Below, one piece after another: positions 32,806 through 41,882 of a stretch of 64,000 nt of DNA (within the stretch, counting starts at the first letter, position 1; every line of letters begins with the position of its first letter). Location: positions 19,520 through 83,519 of the forward strand of contig PXRX01000028.1 of the NCBI GenBank assembly GCA_003023195.1, given 5' to 3'. The notes beneath the pieces are model-generated. The model made no database searches and had not been told where the DNA came from. It saw only the letters and a list, made by a program, of their open reading frames with translations. The stretch is from Halobacteriales archaeon QS_8_69_26 (GTDB taxonomy: Archaea; Halobacteriota; Halobacteria; Halobacteriales; SW-7-71-33). The translations under genes were made by a program, and so were the position numbers.

Positions 32806-35673
32806 TCACTCGATGTGGATCGCGGGCCGGAACGGCACCGCCTCGCCGGCGCGGTCGGCCGGGTCGTGGGGGTCGGCGTCCTCGCGGTAGACCTCGACGT
32901 CGGCGTCGAACTCGCGGCCGACGAAGCCAGCGACGGACTCGTAGACCTCGCCCTCGTCGATCCCGGGGAGTTCGGTCACGTCCTCCTCGGGGGTCTCGCG
33001 GACGAAGTCGATCATCTCCCCGACCAGGTCGTTGACCGCGTCCCCGTGCTCGCGCATCTCGGGGTCCTCCATGACCGCGCCCATCACCGCTCCCTGGTCC
33101 GGATCGGGGGCCCGGTCCAGGACCGCCTCGAACACCGTGCGCTTCCAGTCGGCGGCGACGTACACCCGGACAACGTCGGGGTCGGTGCCGGTCACGTCGA
33201 CGATGTCGGCGACGTCCTCGGTCAGGTCCCGGACCAGCGTCTCCTCGACCTCCACGGTCCGGGACTCCAGGGCCGGATCGACGGCGGGCCAGGGGGCGTC
33301 CTCCGCCGGCTGGCCGGTCAGGTGCTCGTGCAGTTCGTTCGCCATGAACGGGACGAAGGGCGCCAGCAGGCGCAGGCGCATCTCCAAGACGGTCCGCAGG
33401 GTCCACCGGGCACCCGGCCGGTCGGTGTCGGTCCGCCGGCGGTACCACCGCAGGTGCTCCTCGAAGTCGTAGAAGACCGTCTGGGAGGCGGTCCGGGTCT
33501 CGTAGTTCTCCAGGGACTCCGTCACGTCGCGGACTGCCGCCTGCAGTTTCGACAGCAACCACCGGTCGATCCCCGCCGGGTCCGGACGCTCCGCGGGGAC
33601 GTCGGCGTCGACGACGTCCATCGATCGGTTCCAGAACCGATCCAGGGCGTTGCGCGTCGAGCGCACGGCGTCGGACCGCCAGTCGAAGTCCTGCCAGGGC
33701 TCGGCGGAGTTCAGCAGGAAGAAGCGCACGGTGTCGGCGCCGTAGTCGTCGACCACCTCGCTGGGCAGGGCGACGTGGCCCTTCGAGGAGGACATCTTCC
33801 GGCCCTCCAGCAGGCCCATGCCCATCACCGTGATCCCTTCGGGCCAGTTCGCGGGGTCGAACAGTTCGGCGTGGTGGTACAGGAAGAAGGTCAGGTGGTT
33901 GTTCACCAGGTCGTTCGCCGAGAAGCGCACGTCGACGGGGTACCAGTGGTCCCACTCCTCGCGCAGTTCCAGGGCCGTCTCGGGCGGGTCATCGACCGCG
34001 TCGGGGCCGTAGAACAGCGCGTCGAAGAAGTCGTGGGTCAGCTCCTCGACGGGCACCTCGTCGATGCGGTGGGCGACGGTGTAGTAGGCCATGTAGATGG
34101 TCGAGTCCGACAGTGGCTCGATGACGAACTCGTCGTCCCACGGCAGGCGGGTGCCCAGCCCGTAGTTGCGGATGCAGGGCCACTCCTCCAGCCAGTCCAC
34201 CGTGTGTGTATACTGCTCGCGGGTGTTCTCGGGGACGGCGTCCAGTCGGGCGATGGCCTCCCCGACCGTCTCGCGCCAGGCCTCGTCGTTGTACCGCAGG
34301 AACCACGTCTCCTGCTGGGCCACCTCGACGTCGCCGCCACACCGGCAGACCACCTCCTCGGTGAACTCGTGCATCGCGTCGAAGTGCCCGGCCTCGCGGT
34401 GGTGCTCGCGGAACCGCTCGCGGACGTCCTCGACGACTTCGCCGGCGAACTCGCCGTAGGAGTCCAGCAGGCGGCCGCCGTGGAACTCGTCCTGGTACAG
34501 GTCCTCGGTCACCTCGTGCAGGGCGGGGTTGTCGCTGGACTCGACCCCCGCCTCCTCGACGGCGTCCCTGGCGGGGATCCCGCCGTACCCCTCTATCTCC
34601 AGGATCGGCACCGGCTCGATTGCGGGGATCGCGTCGGGGTCGACGCCGTACTCGGCGGCGATGTCGTCGGCCCGGTCCTGTGCCTCCCGCAGGGCGACGT
34701 AGTCGTCGGGCGAGTGGGCCGGCACCGACATGACGACGCCGGTCGCGTTGTCGGGGTCGACGAACGTCGCCGGCAGGACCACAACCTCGTCGCCGGTGAC
34801 CGGGTTCGTCACGGACGCACCGACCAGTTCCTCGCCGGCAAAGCGGCGCTCGACCTCGACGGTCCGGCCCTGCAGGTCGAACTTCTCGGCGGCCTCGGCG
34901 GAGACGACCCAGGACTCCCCGTCGACGCTCGCCCGGACGTACTCCCCGTCGGGGTGGACGTAGGCGTTGGTGACCCCCCGGACCGTCTCGGGGCGCAGGG
35001 TCGCCATCGGCGCGACGACCTCGTCCCCGTCGTGGTCCATCGAGAAGCGGATCAGGGTGAACTCCTGGAACTCCGCGTCCTCGCCCTCCAGTATGTCGTG
35101 GGTCGTCACCGGCTGGCGCTCGTTGGTGCAGTAGTTGACCGGGTGCATCCCCTTCTCCAGCAATCCCCGCTCGCGCAGGGTCTCGTACTGCCAGGTGATG
35201 AACTTCGAGTAGCGGTCGTCGTTCGTGGTGAACTCCCGGCGCCAGTCGATCGACAGCCCCAGTTGCTCCATCCCCTGCTTGTAGTAGTTCTCGATGAAGT
35301 ATCGGGCGAAGCCCATCGGCGTCTCCAGGTCCTTCAGGTCCTCCTCGGGGACGCCGAAGGCGTCCTTCAGCGACGCCATCTGCTCGGGGTCGTTCTCCCT
35401 CAGTCGTTCGACCGCCCCGACGATGGGCGTCCCGGTCACGTGCCAGGCCATCGGGTACAGTACCTCGTCGCCCCGCTGGCGGCGGAACCGAGCGTAGACG
35501 TCGGGGACCGTGTACGACCGGGCGTGCCCGATGTGCATCCCGCCGTTCGGGTACGGGTAGGGGACCGTGACGAACGTCGTCTCGTCGGCGTCCCCGGGGT
35601 CGGCCTCGTACCGCCCCGACTCCCGCCACCGTCGTCGCCACTTCTCCTCTACGTCCTGGGGATCGTAGTCCAT
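32806..35673 (-). CDS. leuS: Leucyl-tRNA synthetase
   Basis: This 955-residue class I synthetase has GGMHIGHARSYTVPDVYARF (the HIGH signature), a large editing (CP1) domain in the middle, and EGRKMSSSKGHVALPSEV (the KMSKS signature), then the anticodon-binding and C-terminal domains. It charges tRNA-Leu. The start ATG 35673 (MDYDPQDVEEKWRRRW) matches the family start. The upstream 56 residues of the track ORF read as non-conserved. Confidence 0.97.
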   Translation of the reverse strand: MDYDPQDVEEKWRRRWRESGRYEADPGDADETTFVTVPYPYPNGGMHIGHARSYTVPDVYARFRRQRGDEVLYPMAWHVTGTPIVGAVERLRENDPEQMASLKDAFGVPEEDLKDLETPMGFARYFIENYYKQGMEQLGLSIDWRREFTTNDDRYSKFITWQYETLRERGLLEKGMHPVNYCTNERQPVTTHDILEGEDAEFQEFTLIRFSMDHDGDEVVAPMATLRPETVRGVTNAYVHPDGEYVRASVDGESWVVSAEAAEKFDLQGRTVEVERRFAGEELVGASVTNPVTGDEVVVLPATFVDPDNATGVVMSVPAHSPDDYVALREAQDRADDIAAEYGVDPDAIPAIEPVPILEIEGYGGIPARDAVEEAGVESSDNPALHEVTEDLYQDEFHGGRLLDSYGEFAGEVVEDVRERFREHHREAGHFDAMHEFTEEVVCRCGGDVEVAQQETWFLRYNDEAWRETVGEAIARLDAVPENTREQYTHTVDWLEEWPCIRNYGLGTRLPWDDEFVIEPLSDSTIYMAYYTVAHRIDEVPVEELTHDFFDALFYGPDAVDDPPETALELREEWDHWYPVDVRFSANDLVNNHLTFFLYHHAELFDPANWPEGITVMGMGLLEGRKMSSSKGHVALPSEVVDDYGADTVRFFLLNSAEPWQDFDWRSDAVRSTRNALDRFWNRSMDVVDADVPAERPDPAGIDRWLLSKLQAAVRDVTESLENYETRTASQTVFYDFEEHLRWYRRRTDTDRPGARWTLRTVLEMRLRLLAPFVPFMANELHEHLTGQPAEDAPWPAVDPALESRTVEVEETLVRDLTEDVADIVDVTGTDPDVVRVYVAADWKRTVFEAVLDRAPDPDQGAVMGAVMEDPEMREHGDAVNDLVGEMIDFVRETPEEDVTELPGIDEGEVYESVAGFVGREFDADVEVYREDADPHDPADRAGEAVPFRPAIHIE

Positions 35674-35862
35674 GGTGGCGGATCCTTCTCCGGGCCGGAC
35701 CAAAAGGGCTTCACTCTGACTGGCGCCGGTGTCAGGGTGCCGGTCCCGGGCTCGACCGGTGGAAACCGGACCGTGGATCCGGCTTGCCGGAACTCGCGAG
35801 TCACGGCGAGCGGGGACTTCGACCGATCGGGACCCGGTCACCGGGACCCGATCGTCGGGGAT

Positions 35863-36273
35863 TCACTCGTCGATCTCTATCTGGTGGCCCTCGTCGGTGT
35901 GGGCCTTCGGCAGGTGGACGGTGAGGACGCCGTCGTCCAGGTCGGCCTCGACCGCCTCGGGGTCGACCTCCTCCGGGAGCCGGACCGTCCGGCTGACCGA
36001 CGACCGCCGTCGCTCCCGGTGGACGTAGTCGGCGTCCTCCTCGTACCCGAACTCTCGCTCGCCGGTGATCTCCAGGCGCTTGCCCGACAGCGTCAGGTCC
36101 ACGTCGTCGGCCTCGTACCCCGGCAGGTCCGCGGTGACGACGAACTCCTCGCCCTCGTCGCGGACGTCGACCGGTATCGACCCCAGGCCGGCCCGGCCGC
36201 TCATCCCCTCCTCGACCTGTCTCGACATCCGCTCTAGCATCTGCTCTATTTCGTCGAACGGGTTCCGTTGCAT
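35863..36273 (-). CDS. Hsp20 family small heat-shock protein
   Basis: This 136-residue protein carries an alpha-crystallin domain from about residue 40: IPVDVRDEGEEFVVTADLPGYEADDVDL, then GKRLEITGERE, then SVSRTVRLPEEVDPEAVEADLDDGVLTVHLPK. The N-terminal helix (MQRNPFDEIEQMLERMSRQ) is typical of archaeal Hsp20. It probably holds unfolding proteins. A TATA-like cataaataattt lies about 50 nt upstream. Confidence 0.92.
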   Translation of the reverse strand: MQRNPFDEIEQMLERMSRQVEEGMSGRAGLGSIPVDVRDEGEEFVVTADLPGYEADDVDLTLSGKRLEITGEREFGYEEDADYVHRERRRSSVSRTVRLPEEVDPEAVEADLDDGVLTVHLPKAHTDEGHQIEIDE

Positions 36274-36318
36274 CGGTGATCCGGGCGGTGGTCGCCCATT
36301 GTGACCTTTGGACGGCGG

Positions 36319-36330
36319 CATAAATAATTT
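36319..36330 (-). promoter_or_regulatory. Putative TATA element of the Hsp20 gene
   Basis: The dodecamer cataaataattt lies 46-57 nt upstream of the Hsp20 ATG. It is the only strongly AT-rich stretch there and reads aaattatttatg on the coding strand. Confidence 0.45.
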
Positions 36331-36460
36331 CGTCGGTCGGCGAGCAATAGATCCGGGTTCCGGGATCACCTCCGGCGAGTCCGGGCAGCGACGGGGTCGA
36401 ACGCGGATCGGAGAGGCTGACCGGGACCCGATGACAGAACGGGCGGGGTTCGGAGAGCGG

Positions 36461-37453
36461 TCAGTCCCCGCCCTGCAGGCGGGGATCCAGCAGGGTTTTG
36501 ATCGAGTCCTGGAGGAGGGTCCCCGCGAGGACGACGAACACGGGGAGCATCCAGGTCCCGATGATCAGTCCGATGTCGCGGCTCTCGATGGCCCGGTAGG
36601 CGGCCGCCCCGAGGCCGGGGACGTCGAGGACCGCCTCGACGATGAACACGTCGACCATGACCGCGACCAGTACCTCGGTGAACAGCAGCGACACCAGCGG
36701 GACCGAGGCGTTGCGCAGGACGTGCCGGGCGACCCCGACCTCGGAGGCACCGGTCGAGCGGAGCGTCTTGACGAACGGTTCGGGGAGCAACTCGCGGGTC
36801 TCCGACCGGGCGTACCGGGTCTGGATCGCGATCAGGTGGACCGCGATTACGATCCCGGCGACCGCCAGCAGCGGGACGTTGTCGGGACTGGTCGGCGACG
36901 CGTCGTTCCACCGCGAGAGTTCGAACACCTCGAACTCGGCGATGAGGACCAGCGCGAGGATCTGTGCCAGCCAGAAGTTCGGCAGCCCCAGGCCGATGTA
37001 GGTGACCGACCGCCCGACGTAGTCGAGGACCGACCGTCGCCGGGTCGCGGAGAACAGCCCCGCGAGGGTCCCGACGAGCAGCGACAGGAGCACCGCCGGC
37101 CCCAGGTACAGCGCCGTCACGTACCCCCTGTCCAGGACGACGTCCCGCACCGGTTGTCCGTAGGTGTACGACACCCCCCAGTCGAACGTGGCGTAGGCGG
37201 TCACCCACTTCAGGTACCGCTGGTGGATCGGCTGGTCGTAGTTGCGGGCCTCGCGGTAGGCCTCGACCGCTTCCTGCTGGGCCTTCGTGACGTTGCCGCC
37301 CTCCTGTGCGGCCGCGTATCCCGCCCCGAACGCCACCAGGTTCTCGTTCGGGTCGGGGGTGTAGACGAACAGGAAAAAGGTCCCGGAGAGCACCAGCCAG
37401 GCGGCGAAGACCGTCCAGGCGAGCCTCGCCAGGAGGTATCGCCGGCCCCTCAC
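36461..37453 (-). CDS. Peptide/oligopeptide ABC transporter permease, DppB-like
   Basis: This 330-residue BPD-type permease has the DppB-like N-terminus with a first helix, a large extracytoplasmic loop, and about five more helices. A helix-loop-helix segment (STGASEVGVARHVLRNASVPLVSLL, coupling-helix EAA-loop region) and a C-terminal FVVLAGTLLQDSIKTLLDPRL are present. It would form one half of the membrane channel for dipeptides, oligopeptides or related compounds. Unusually, it is divergent from the DppC-like gene, whereas these genes are normally co-directional. Confidence 0.85.
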   Translation of the reverse strand: MRGRRYLLARLAWTVFAAWLVLSGTFFLFVYTPDPNENLVAFGAGYAAAQEGGNVTKAQQEAVEAYREARNYDQPIHQRYLKWVTAYATFDWGVSYTYGQPVRDVVLDRGYVTALYLGPAVLLSLLVGTLAGLFSATRRRSVLDYVGRSVTYIGLGLPNFWLAQILALVLIAEFEVFELSRWNDASPTSPDNVPLLAVAGIVIAVHLIAIQTRYARSETRELLPEPFVKTLRSTGASEVGVARHVLRNASVPLVSLLFTEVLVAVMVDVFIVEAVLDVPGLGAAAYRAIESRDIGLIIGTWMLPVFVVLAGTLLQDSIKTLLDPRLQGGD

Positions 37454-37871
37454 CCGGCCTCACCTCCCGGCGGGTCGGCGGTCGACGGGCGATCCGAGCG
37501 GTTCGGTCGGTCCGGTCCGGATCCGGCGGTGTGGGTGGGATCGGCGGGCTGCATCGGTCCCTCGCTCCGCGCGAGGCCGGGAGGGCACCGACCGGCCAGG
37601 CGTGGGCGGGAATGGGACCGGTCGGCGAGGCCGGCGCTGACGACGCCGGGTGCCGGGAGGGGACCGGTGGACGGCGGGCAGGGCATGGAGGGCGCTCTCG
37701 TTCCCGGTGGCCGTCGGCAAGGAGTTAAAGGTCACGGTATTTGCCGCCATACCACATGACTTAAGTCCCGTAGCGACCACGGGACCCGATATGCGCCCGC
37801 CCTCCATCCCCGCGGTTTCCCGCGGTCGACCGCCAACCGAGTGCCCCCAGCCACGGCCGGGGTGACCCTCC
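37454..37871. other. Divergent intergenic region between the two permease genes
   Basis: This region of about 418 bp separates oppositely oriented transporter genes and should hold two promoters. AT-rich candidate elements occur near 37725-37765 (gagttaaaggtcacggtatttgccgc, then catgacttaagtcccg). Nothing coding is supported. Confidence 0.5.
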
Positions 37872-39089
37872 GTGGCCGACGGCGACGGCGGGACGGCCCG
37901 GACCGAGGGGGAACTGTCGGATCCCCAGCGCCGCGAGACGCCGGCGGAACTGCCGGACCTGGAAGGGATCAGCCGGGGTCCCCTGCCGGGTAACTGGCGG
38001 ACCTGGGCGTTCCTGCTCTCGGTCGCGGCGGTCGTCGGCGCGTTCGCCTACGACTACACGACCCTGGGGCCGCGCGAGACCATCGTCTTCGGGTGGGACC
38101 TGGCCCTCCACGAGTGGCTGTTCGTCCTCTCGCTGGCGGTGTTCGTCTTCTACGTGCTGGTACCGCTGGTGACGAACCGGCGGCTGACCCTGACCTACTG
38201 GCGGCGCCTCCGGGACCGGCCCCTCGGCCTGGTGAGCTTCCTGTACCTCGTGGTCTTCTTCCTCGTCGGGATGGTCGGTCCCGAGGTCCTCGGCGCGCCG
38301 TCGGTAGCGACGTTCAACCCGCCCTACCAGCCCCCGGTGGGCTTCGACGCCAGCAACGTCTTCGTCACGACCTGCGCCGGCGAGGTGTCCGGCGGGAAGT
38401 GTCACGGGTCGATGGAGTACCCCCTCGGGACCGACGGCAACGGCCGGGACATGATCGTCCTGCTGGTCAACGGGATGCGCGTCGCCCTGGAGGTGGCGTT
38501 CGTCTCGGCGATGTTGCTGGTCCCGCTGGCGACGGCGGTGGGGACCGTCGCCGCCGAGTACGGTGGCTGGGTCGACGATGTCCTGATGCGGGGCGTCGAC
38601 CTGCTCCAGGTCATCCCCGCCTTCTTCGTCTACATCGTCGTCCAGTACGTCTACGAGCCCCACCTCTCCCTGCTTTTGGTCGTGTTCGGCTTCCTCTCGT
38701 GGGGCTCCATCGCCCGCCTCGTCAAGAGCGAGGCCGAGGGGACCCGGCAGGCGGAGTACGTCCGGGCCGCCGAGTGCGCCGGTGCCGGCCGCCTGTGGGT
38801 GATCCGCCGCCACGTCGTCCCGAACGTGATCAACACCGTCATCTCCGCGGTCACGCTGCTGGTTCCCACCCTGATCATCATCGAGGCGGCGCTGTCGTAC
38901 CTCGCGCTGGGCGACCCCGAGGCCAACTCCCTCGGGTACGTCATCTCCGCCGGCCTCAATACGACCGAGTTCCCGACCTACTGGTGGATCTCGACGGTGC
39001 CGGCGGTCCTGTTGATCGTGACCGTCGTCGCGTTGAACCTCTTCGGGGACGCCCTCGGCGACGTCCTCGACCCGCGGATGGACCGGTGA
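37872..39089 (+). CDS. Peptide/oligopeptide ABC transporter permease, DppC-like
   Basis: This 405-residue DppC-type permease starts at GTG 37872 and has an acidic N-terminal stretch. Two helices precede a long periplasmic-side loop containing CHGSMEYPLGTDGNGRD. The permease core then follows with the EAA-type cytoplasmic loop AAECAGAGRLWVIRRHVVPNVINTV. It would form the second half of the channel with the divergent DppB-like permease. It is followed by the ATPase gene 114 bp downstream. No substrate-binding protein gene is adjacent. Confidence 0.85.
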   Translation: MADGDGGTARTEGELSDPQRRETPAELPDLEGISRGPLPGNWRTWAFLLSVAAVVGAFAYDYTTLGPRETIVFGWDLALHEWLFVLSLAVFVFYVLVPLVTNRRLTLTYWRRLRDRPLGLVSFLYLVVFFLVGMVGPEVLGAPSVATFNPPYQPPVGFDASNVFVTTCAGEVSGGKCHGSMEYPLGTDGNGRDMIVLLVNGMRVALEVAFVSAMLLVPLATAVGTVAAEYGGWVDDVLMRGVDLLQVIPAFFVYIVVQYVYEPHLSLLLVVFGFLSWGSIARLVKSEAEGTRQAEYVRAAECAGAGRLWVIRRHVVPNVINTVISAVTLLVPTLIIIEAALSYLALGDPEANSLGYVISAGLNTTEFPTYWWISTVPAVLLIVTVVALNLFGDALGDVLDPRMDR

Positions 39090-39203
39090 TCCCATGACCC
39101 GACGCCAGACACCCCGACGAGCATCGACCCGCGACCAGTCCGGCGACCGAGCGTCCGGATCCGGTTCGCGTGGAACCGGCCACGACACAGGGAGGGGTCC
39201 GTC

Positions 39204-40631
39204 GTGACCGACCCCCTCCTGTCGGTGTCGGACCTGTCGGTGACCATCCCCACTGGCGAGGGTCGGATCGCCGCGGTCGACGGGGTGAGCTTCGCGGTCG
39301 ACCGCGAGGAGACGCTCTGTCTCGTCGGCGAGAGCGGAGCCGGCAAGACCGTGCTCTGTGAGACGATTACCGGCCTGCTGGACGCCCGGGACGCCGAAGT
39401 CGAGGGGACCATCGCCTTCGACGGGGTCGACCTCACCGACCTCTCGGAGCGCCGCCTCCGGTCCTACCGCGGGTCGCGGATCGGCCACGTCTTCCAGAAC
39501 CCGCAGGGGGCGCTGGACCCGGTCTACACCGTCGGGCGACAGGTGGCCGAAGCCGTCCGCAACGGGACCGACCGCTCGAAGTCCGCCGCCCGCGAGCGTG
39601 CCATCGAGTTGCTCGACCTGGTCGAACTCCCCGACCCGGCCGCCCGGGCCGACGAGTACCCCCACGAACTCTCGGGCGGGATGAAACAGCGGGTGGCGCT
39701 GGCCATCGCCCTGGCCGGCGACCCCGACCTGCTCATCGCCGACGAACCGACGACCGCGCTGGACGTCACCATCGAGGCCTCGGTCGTCCGCCTCCTCTCG
39801 GACCTCCAGGACGAGATGGGGATGTCGATGCTGTACGTCACCCACGACCTCGGCATCGTCTCGGAACTGGCCGACCGGATCGCCGTCATGTACGCCGGCA
39901 CGGTCATGGAGACCGGCGGGGTCTTCGAGACGTTCGAGCGGCCGGCCCACCCATACACCCAGGCGCTCCTGCGGTGTCGTCCCGGGTGGGGCGAGGGCAC
40001 CGACTCCATCGGCGGGTCGCCGCCCGACCCGCGGGATCCCCCCGACGGGTGCCGGTTCCACCCCCGGTGTCCCCACGCCGTCGAGGCGTGTACCGGCGGC
40101 GACCAGCCACCCCTGTACGACGTCGCCACCGGCGACAACCGCGCCTCCTGCGTGTTCCACGACGGCTACCGCGACCCCTCCGTGGTCCGGAGCGCCTGGG
40201 AACTCCCGCAACGGGGGGAGCGATCCGGGGACGGGGCCAACCCAGGAGAGGGATCCGACGCCAGTTCGGAGGGCGGCCGGACGGAGGCGGACCCCGACGC
40301 GGGGAACCGCGGGGGCGGAACGGACGCCGCCACGGGGGACGACGGGACCGACGAAGTCGACGCCCGGGACGGAGACGGGGGGGCCGATACCCGGGACGAA
40401 GCCGGAGGGGACGACGGATCCGACGCCCGGGACGAAGCCGGAGGGGACGACGGATCCGATACCCGGGACGAGGCCGGAGGGGACGACGGATCCGATACCC
40501 GGGATGAAGCCGACGGAGACGGCGGATCCGATACCCGGAACGAGGCCGGAGGGGACCGAGAAGTCGACGCCGAGGACGGGGGCGGCGGGGAGTGGGTCGA
40601 CGTTCCGGGCGACGACACCGACGACGGGTGA
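39204..40631 (+). CDS. Oligopeptide-type ABC transporter ATPase (DppD-like) with repeated acidic C-terminal tail
   Basis: This 475-residue protein starts at GTG 39204. The first ~330 residues are a standard DppD/OppD-type ATPase: Walker A GESGAGKT, signature LSGGMKQR, Walker B LLIADEPTT, H-loop YVTHDL, and a C-terminal oligo-HPY segment with Cys residues (GCRFHPRCPHAVEAC). The remaining ~145 residues are highly acidic and Gly-rich and include five 12-residue repeats of the type DTRDEAGGDDGS. Such tails are not part of the transporter family. No DppF-type second ATPase is adjacent, so this ATPase may act as a homodimer. Confidence 0.85.
   Translation: MTDPLLSVSDLSVTIPTGEGRIAAVDGVSFAVDREETLCLVGESGAGKTVLCETITGLLDARDAEVEGTIAFDGVDLTDLSERRLRSYRGSRIGHVFQNPQGALDPVYTVGRQVAEAVRNGTDRSKSAARERAIELLDLVELPDPAARADEYPHELSGGMKQRVALAIALAGDPDLLIADEPTTALDVTIEASVVRLLSDLQDEMGMSMLYVTHDLGIVSELADRIAVMYAGTVMETGGVFETFERPAHPYTQALLRCRPGWGEGTDSIGGSPPDPRDPPDGCRFHPRCPHAVEACTGGDQPPLYDVATGDNRASCVFHDGYRDPSVVRSAWELPQRGERSGDGANPGEGSDASSEGGRTEADPDAGNRGGGTDAATGDDGTDEVDARDGDGGADTRDEAGGDDGSDARDEAGGDDGSDTRDEAGGDDGSDTRDEADGDGGSDTRNEAGGDREVDAEDGGGGEWVDVPGDDTDDG
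40386..40565 (+). repeat. 36-bp tandem coding repeat in the ATPase gene
   Basis: Five in-frame 36-bp units each begin gatacccgggacgaagccgg or a close variant and encode DTRDEAGGDDGS-like 12-mers. They expand the acidic C-terminal tail of the DppD-like ATPase. In-frame repeats of this type can change number by slippage. Confidence 0.92.
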
Positions 40632-40709
40632 GCGCGACCGGCCGGTCCGACTCACCGCAGGCCGGGAACCCGGCGGCTCACGGGTGCGGTCGCCCCCGCC
40701 CCACCGGGA

Positions 40710-40808
40710 TCACAGTAGCCCGGTCCCCATCGCCGCGAGGACCGCGACCGTCAGGACCGCCTTGAACGCGAGGAGGGATCCGAACAGCAGCCACCCGCGG
40801 TCGGACAT
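40710..40808 (-). CDS. Very small membrane protein (32 aa)
   Basis: From ATG 40808 the predicted peptide is MSDRGWLLFGSLLAFKAVLT followed by VAVLAAMGTGLL and a TGA at 40710. It is one hydrophobic helix. The open frame is short, so this is a tentative call. The composition is plausible for a haloarchaeal micro-membrane protein and it is too short for the ORF track. Confidence 0.4.
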   Translation of the reverse strand: MSDRGWLLFGSLLAFKAVLTVAVLAAMGTGLL

Positions 40809-40931
40809 GGCCGACAATTCGACCGGGCCGGCCCTACCGGTTGTCCCGAACCGGTTCGGCGCTGTCGGCGGATCGGTGCCACCCCCGTCGAGTGTAAAGC
40901 CTCTTTGCCGGCGGGGTCGGTAGCCGCGGGC

Positions 40932-41882
40932 GTGGACCGAACGAGCCGTGGCGCGGCGCTGGTCGCGGTCCTGGGGGTGGTCGCGCTGGCCGCGGCGGCG
41001 GCCGGGATTCCGGTCGCGACGCCGTCGGACGAGGGGGGATCGGGGGCACCCGACCCCGGGGCCGACGCGCCGTCGACGAGCCCCGTCGCGCCGAACCTGG
41101 GCGCGGTACCGGCGGCCGTCTCCGCCGCCGTCGTCCTCGTCGCCCTGGGGGTCCTGGTGTGGACGCTCCTGCAGGGGAACCCCCGGTCCGACGTCGCGGC
41201 CCTGGTCGTCGCCGTGGCCCTGTTCGTCGGCCTGGCCGCGCTATTCGACCTGTTGTTCCGGGGCGGAGTCGCCCCGGCAGGGGGGATCGGACCGGAACCC
41301 CCGGGCGCGGTCGCGGACGGGGGGACGGGCGGCGACGGTGGCGGCGGCGGCCTGGCCGTCCCGCCCCTCGCCCTGGCGGTCGCCGCGCTGGTGGCCCTCG
41401 CGCTCCCGGCCGCCCTGTTCGCCCTCGGCCACGACCGCGAGGAGGGCGAGGGACCACCGGGGGACGCGGACCCCGACCCACGGGCCGCGATGGCGCGGGC
41501 GGCGGGCCGGGCCGCCGACCGCATCGAGGGGGGCGAGCGGGCCCTGGACAACGAGGTCTACCGGTGCTGGCGTGAGATGACGAGGGGGCTGGACCCGACG
41601 AACCCCACCGCGACGACGCCCGCGGAGTTCGAGGGAACCGCCGTCGACCGGGGGGTCGACCCCGACCACGCCCGGGAACTCACGGCCCTGTTCGAGCGGG
41701 TCCGCTACGGCGGCCGGTCCCCGACCGAGGGCGACGAGCACCGGGCGGTCGAACTGCTACGGCGGATCGAGGCCGCCTACGGGGACGACGCGGCGGGCCA
41801 GGGTGGCGACGGCGACTCCGACCGGGAGAGGGGTCCGGATCCCGACGAGCCCCCGAGCGCACCCGGGGGTGAGGACGGGTGA
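40932..41882 (+). CDS. DUF4129-containing membrane protein
   Basis: This 316-residue protein starts at GTG 40932 with about three to four transmembrane helices in the first two-thirds. A cytosolic C-terminal DUF4129 domain follows (YRCWREMTRGLDP, then TPAEFEGTAVDRGVDP and ELTALFERVRYGGRSP). DUF4129 proteins sit in MoxR-DUF58 gene clusters thought to help assemble or modify other proteins. The stop overlaps the downstream GTG by four bases (GTGA), so the two genes are translationally coupled. Confidence 0.82.
   Translation: MDRTSRGAALVAVLGVVALAAAAAGIPVATPSDEGGSGAPDPGADAPSTSPVAPNLGAVPAAVSAAVVLVALGVLVWTLLQGNPRSDVAALVVAVALFVGLAALFDLLFRGGVAPAGGIGPEPPGAVADGGTGGDGGGGGLAVPPLALAVAALVALALPAALFALGHDREEGEGPPGDADPDPRAAMARAAGRAADRIEGGERALDNEVYRCWREMTRGLDPTNPTATTPAEFEGTAVDRGVDPDHARELTALFERVRYGGRSPTEGDEHRAVELLRRIEAAYGDDAAGQGGDGDSDRERGPDPDEPPSAPGGEDG

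Noticed and set aside
39096-39207. 37-aa ORF (MTRRQTPRRASTRD...) before the DppD-like ATPase
   Set aside because: It is Arg/Ser-rich and shadow-like. It ends by overlapping the GTG of the ATPase, which could be coincidental.
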